DNA of 34,461 nt. It comes from REEB481 sp964586595 (GTDB taxonomy: Bacteria > Bacteroidota > Bacteroidia > NS11-12g > UBA955). Shown one piece after another: positions 32,731 to 34,461 of this stretch. Position 1 is the stretch's first letter, and each line of letters begins with the position of its first letter. The stretch lies in NCBI GenBank assembly GCA_964586595.1, contig CAZPHB010000022.1:1-34461 (forward strand). Direction: 5' to 3'. The notes under the pieces are model-generated. The model made no database searches and was not told the origin of the DNA. It worked only from the letters and a program-made list of their open reading frames with translations. A program made the translations under genes and the position numbers.

Positions 32731-33932
32731 ATATGGAAGATCAAAGCAACAAAACATCGATGCCGGACATTCCGGTGTCCAGATTTTATTATGAACTTCC
32801 CGTTTCGGCCATTGCCCAGGAACCTGTTCCGCAACGAGATCACGCCAAGTTTTTATGTTATCGGGCAGGTACGCTGAGCCACCACCATTTTTACGATTTA
32901 CCAAACCTGCTGTTGGAGCCATCATTGCTCGTGTTCAATGATACGAAAGTGATTCCGGCCCGCTTATGGTTCCAAAACAGCCAAGGTGCGCGCATTGAAA
33001 TATTCTTGTTGAAAGAACTTTCAAGGCAAGAAGCGCAGGGCACATTCATCTGGGAGTGTTTGGTGGGCAATCGCAAAAAGTTCAAGGAGGGTGACGCGCT
33101 TCGGTTGACATCGGAAGACATGCAACTTGAAGCGAGCTGGCATAACCGCGATGCAAATCAGGTAGTGTTCCGGTGCACGGGAACAGATCAGTTCCTAAGC
33201 ATTATCGAACATTTTGGTCATGTTCCCCTACCTCCATATATAAGGCGTGATGATGTACCCGGCGATCAGGAGCGCTACCAATCTGTATTTGCCAGAAATG
33301 CAGGTGCGGTAGCAGCACCAACGGCAAGCTTGCACTTTACCGAAAAGGTACTTAACGAGCTCAACGAACGCGGCCATCAGCAGGCGTTTCTTACCTTACA
33401 TGTTGGCGCCGGAACATTCAAACCGGTTACAGCTCAGGGCACCGCGGGGCATGAGATGCACACAGAAAGCTTTAGCGTTTCAAAGACAACCCTACTTGCG
33501 TTAAAACAGCGAAGACCAGTAATTGCCGTAGGAACCACGGTGATGAGGGTTTTGGAATCACTCTATTATGCAGCGGTTCAGGTGCGTGCAGGAAACTTGC
33601 CGGTGAGGATAGCGCAGTACGATCCATACCGCAAAGACCTTCCGGTTTTGAGCACGGAAGAGGTTCTGAACATCCTGCTGGAACACCTTGAACAAACGAA
33701 TACTGATGACTTGGCAGGAGAAACCTCCATCTTTATAGTTCCTGGGATGGAATTTCGGATTTGCGCAGGATTAATCACCAATTTTCATCAACCCGGCTCC
33801 ACATTGTTGATGTTGGTGGAGGCATTCATGGGTTCAGGGTGGGGAACTATGTATCAGGAAGCATTGTCAAAAGGCTACAGGATGTTGAGTTACGGGGATT
33901 CTTCGATAATTTTTCCCAACGTAAATACTTGA
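32727..33932 (+). CDS. queA: S-adenosylmethionine:tRNA ribosyltransferase-isomerase family protein (QueA-like)
   Basis: QueA transfers and isomerises the ribosyl part of SAM onto 7-aminomethyl-deazaguanine in tRNA, giving epoxyqueuosine. The 401-residue product has FNDTKVIPARLW, GHVPLPPYIRR, the AAPTASLHFTEKVL motif, HVGAGTFKPV, AVGTTVMRVLESL and TNFHQPGSTLLMLVEAFMG. It is about 50 residues longer than typical QueA; Bacteroidota often carry a longer paralogue of this kind, so it may be that form. ATG at 32727 overlaps the rdgB stop (ATGA). Confidence 0.85.
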   Translation: MNMEDQSNKTSMPDIPVSRFYYELPVSAIAQEPVPQRDHAKFLCYRAGTLSHHHFYDLPNLLLEPSLLVFNDTKVIPARLWFQNSQGARIEIFLLKELSRQEAQGTFIWECLVGNRKKFKEGDALRLTSEDMQLEASWHNRDANQVVFRCTGTDQFLSIIEHFGHVPLPPYIRRDDVPGDQERYQSVFARNAGAVAAPTASLHFTEKVLNELNERGHQQAFLTLHVGAGTFKPVTAQGTAGHEMHTESFSVSKTTLLALKQRRPVIAVGTTVMRVLESLYYAAVQVRAGNLPVRIAQYDPYRKDLPVLSTEEVLNILLEHLEQTNTDDLAGETSIFIVPGMEFRICAGLITNFHQPGSTLLMLVEAFMGSGWGTMYQEALSKGYRMLSYGDSSIIFPNVNT

Positions 33933-33977
33933 TAATCAAGCAGTTGAGGTATTTACAAAGTTTTTTTTCATCGACGC

Positions 33978-34009
33978 TTGTCCATTTGTCAAAGATGTTG
34001 CTACCTTTG
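33978..34009 (+). promoter_or_regulatory. rRNA promoter P1
   Basis: TTG at 33978-33980, 21 bases, then TACCTTTG at 34002-34009, followed by GCATTCCCGTTCTGA. This is the first of three promoters in the rRNA leader. Confidence 0.7.
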
Positions 34010-34071
34010 CATTCCCGTTCTGATAAATAGTTCACTGCTCTAACGCGGTTGAAAAAAGTTTCAAAAACAAC

Positions 34072-34103
34072 TTGATTTATTGAAAACGTTTTTGTTACCT
34101 TTG
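34072..34103 (+). promoter_or_regulatory. rRNA promoter P2
   Basis: TTG at 34072-34074, 21 bases, then TACCTTTG at 34096-34103, followed by CAACCCCGTTCTGAA. The start region resembles that of P1, so the two are probably duplicates. Confidence 0.75.
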
Positions 34104-34209
34104 CAACCCCGTTCTGAAGCTGAAAACGAAAGAAGCGCAAGCGAGCTACACATTGATTCTGAGTCAAAAAAATGAGTCGGATAAATGAAAAAAAGATTTT
34201 AAAAAAATC

Positions 34210-34239
34210 TTGACAATGTGAAAATGATGCTTACCTTTG
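34210..34239 (+). promoter_or_regulatory. rRNA promoter P3
   Basis: TTG at 34210-34212, 19 bases, then TACCTTTG at 34232-34239, followed by CACCCCCTTTCGGAA. It lies closest to the 16S gene. Confidence 0.75.
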
Positions 34240-34315
34240 CACCCCCTTTCGGAATGAAAGTTTAAAAAGAAGGGAATGATAAAGTAATAACCCTCAATAA
34301 TCGAGGTAGTTATAA

Positions 34316-34325
34316 AGTTCTTTGA
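34316..34325 (+). promoter_or_regulatory. boxA-like antitermination site in the rRNA leader
   Basis: AGTTCTTTGA, about 82 bases upstream of the 16S 5' end, matches the boxA-like word usual in Bacteroidota rRNA leaders and probably binds NusB/NusE to prevent early termination. Confidence 0.5.
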
Positions 34326-34407
34326 GGAATTGGGAATAGCGAGCCTCCGAAATGCTTTGAGTATTTCGGAAATTTTAAAAAAGATCCAGGAAATCAAACA
34401 ACATTTT

Positions 34408-34461
<54 letters not shown>

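Overview
The window looks like a chromosomal scaffold segment of an uncultured Bacteroidota bacterium, most likely Flavobacteriales-like. The support is a SecA of about 1,110 residues, promoters of the Bacteroidota type (TAnnTTTG at -7 with TTG about 21 bases upstream), few Shine-Dalgarno sequences, and the first bases of a Bacteroidota-type 16S rRNA gene at the right edge. A run of 100 Ns (12393-12492) marks a scaffold join.

Left part (1-9978) is accessory. After the tail of an unidentified gene come two clusters of nested extragenic repeats (about 96-1022 and 9041-9975), largely in inverted orientation to each other, which bracket a block of about 8 kb. Inside are two visibly AT-rich genes: a PD-(D/E)XK nuclease-like protein (1483-2562) and a 1,119-residue GHKL (sacsin-type) ATPase with a C-terminal DUF3883-like nuclease fold (2705-6064). 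Each is followed within about 15 bases by an attC-like inverted repeat whose outer arm is complementary to the start of its own segment. This is the geometry of integron gene cassettes, so the pair reads as a two-cassette array of defence-type genes without an integrase in view. It is followed by more ordinary genes: an aldose-1-epimerase-like protein, a bacterial PH-domain membrane protein and a Fic-family AMP-transferase with a palindromic operator candidate.

Middle part (10081-13338) holds a secreted subtilisin-like protease, a small secreted protein, the scaffold gap, and a minus-strand MNT nucleotidyltransferase gene with a frameshifted HI0074-type partner.

Right part (13568-33932) is core chromosome: secA, a SPOR protein, an alkaline phosphatase lipoprotein, kdsB (Kdo activation for LPS), pyrG, a GT39-type membrane glycosyltransferase with a PAP2 phosphatase (envelope glycolipid work), a START-like protein, an M20D amidohydrolase, a lipoprotein, dnaG, an Sfp-type phosphopantetheinyl transferase, a seven-bladed WD40 protein, dcd, ilvE, and a translationally coupled trio (unknown protein, rdgB, queA-like). 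Genes are packed tightly, with abutting or overlapping ends. The window closes with an rRNA operon leader carrying three tandem promoters, a boxA-like site and the 5' end of 16S rRNA.
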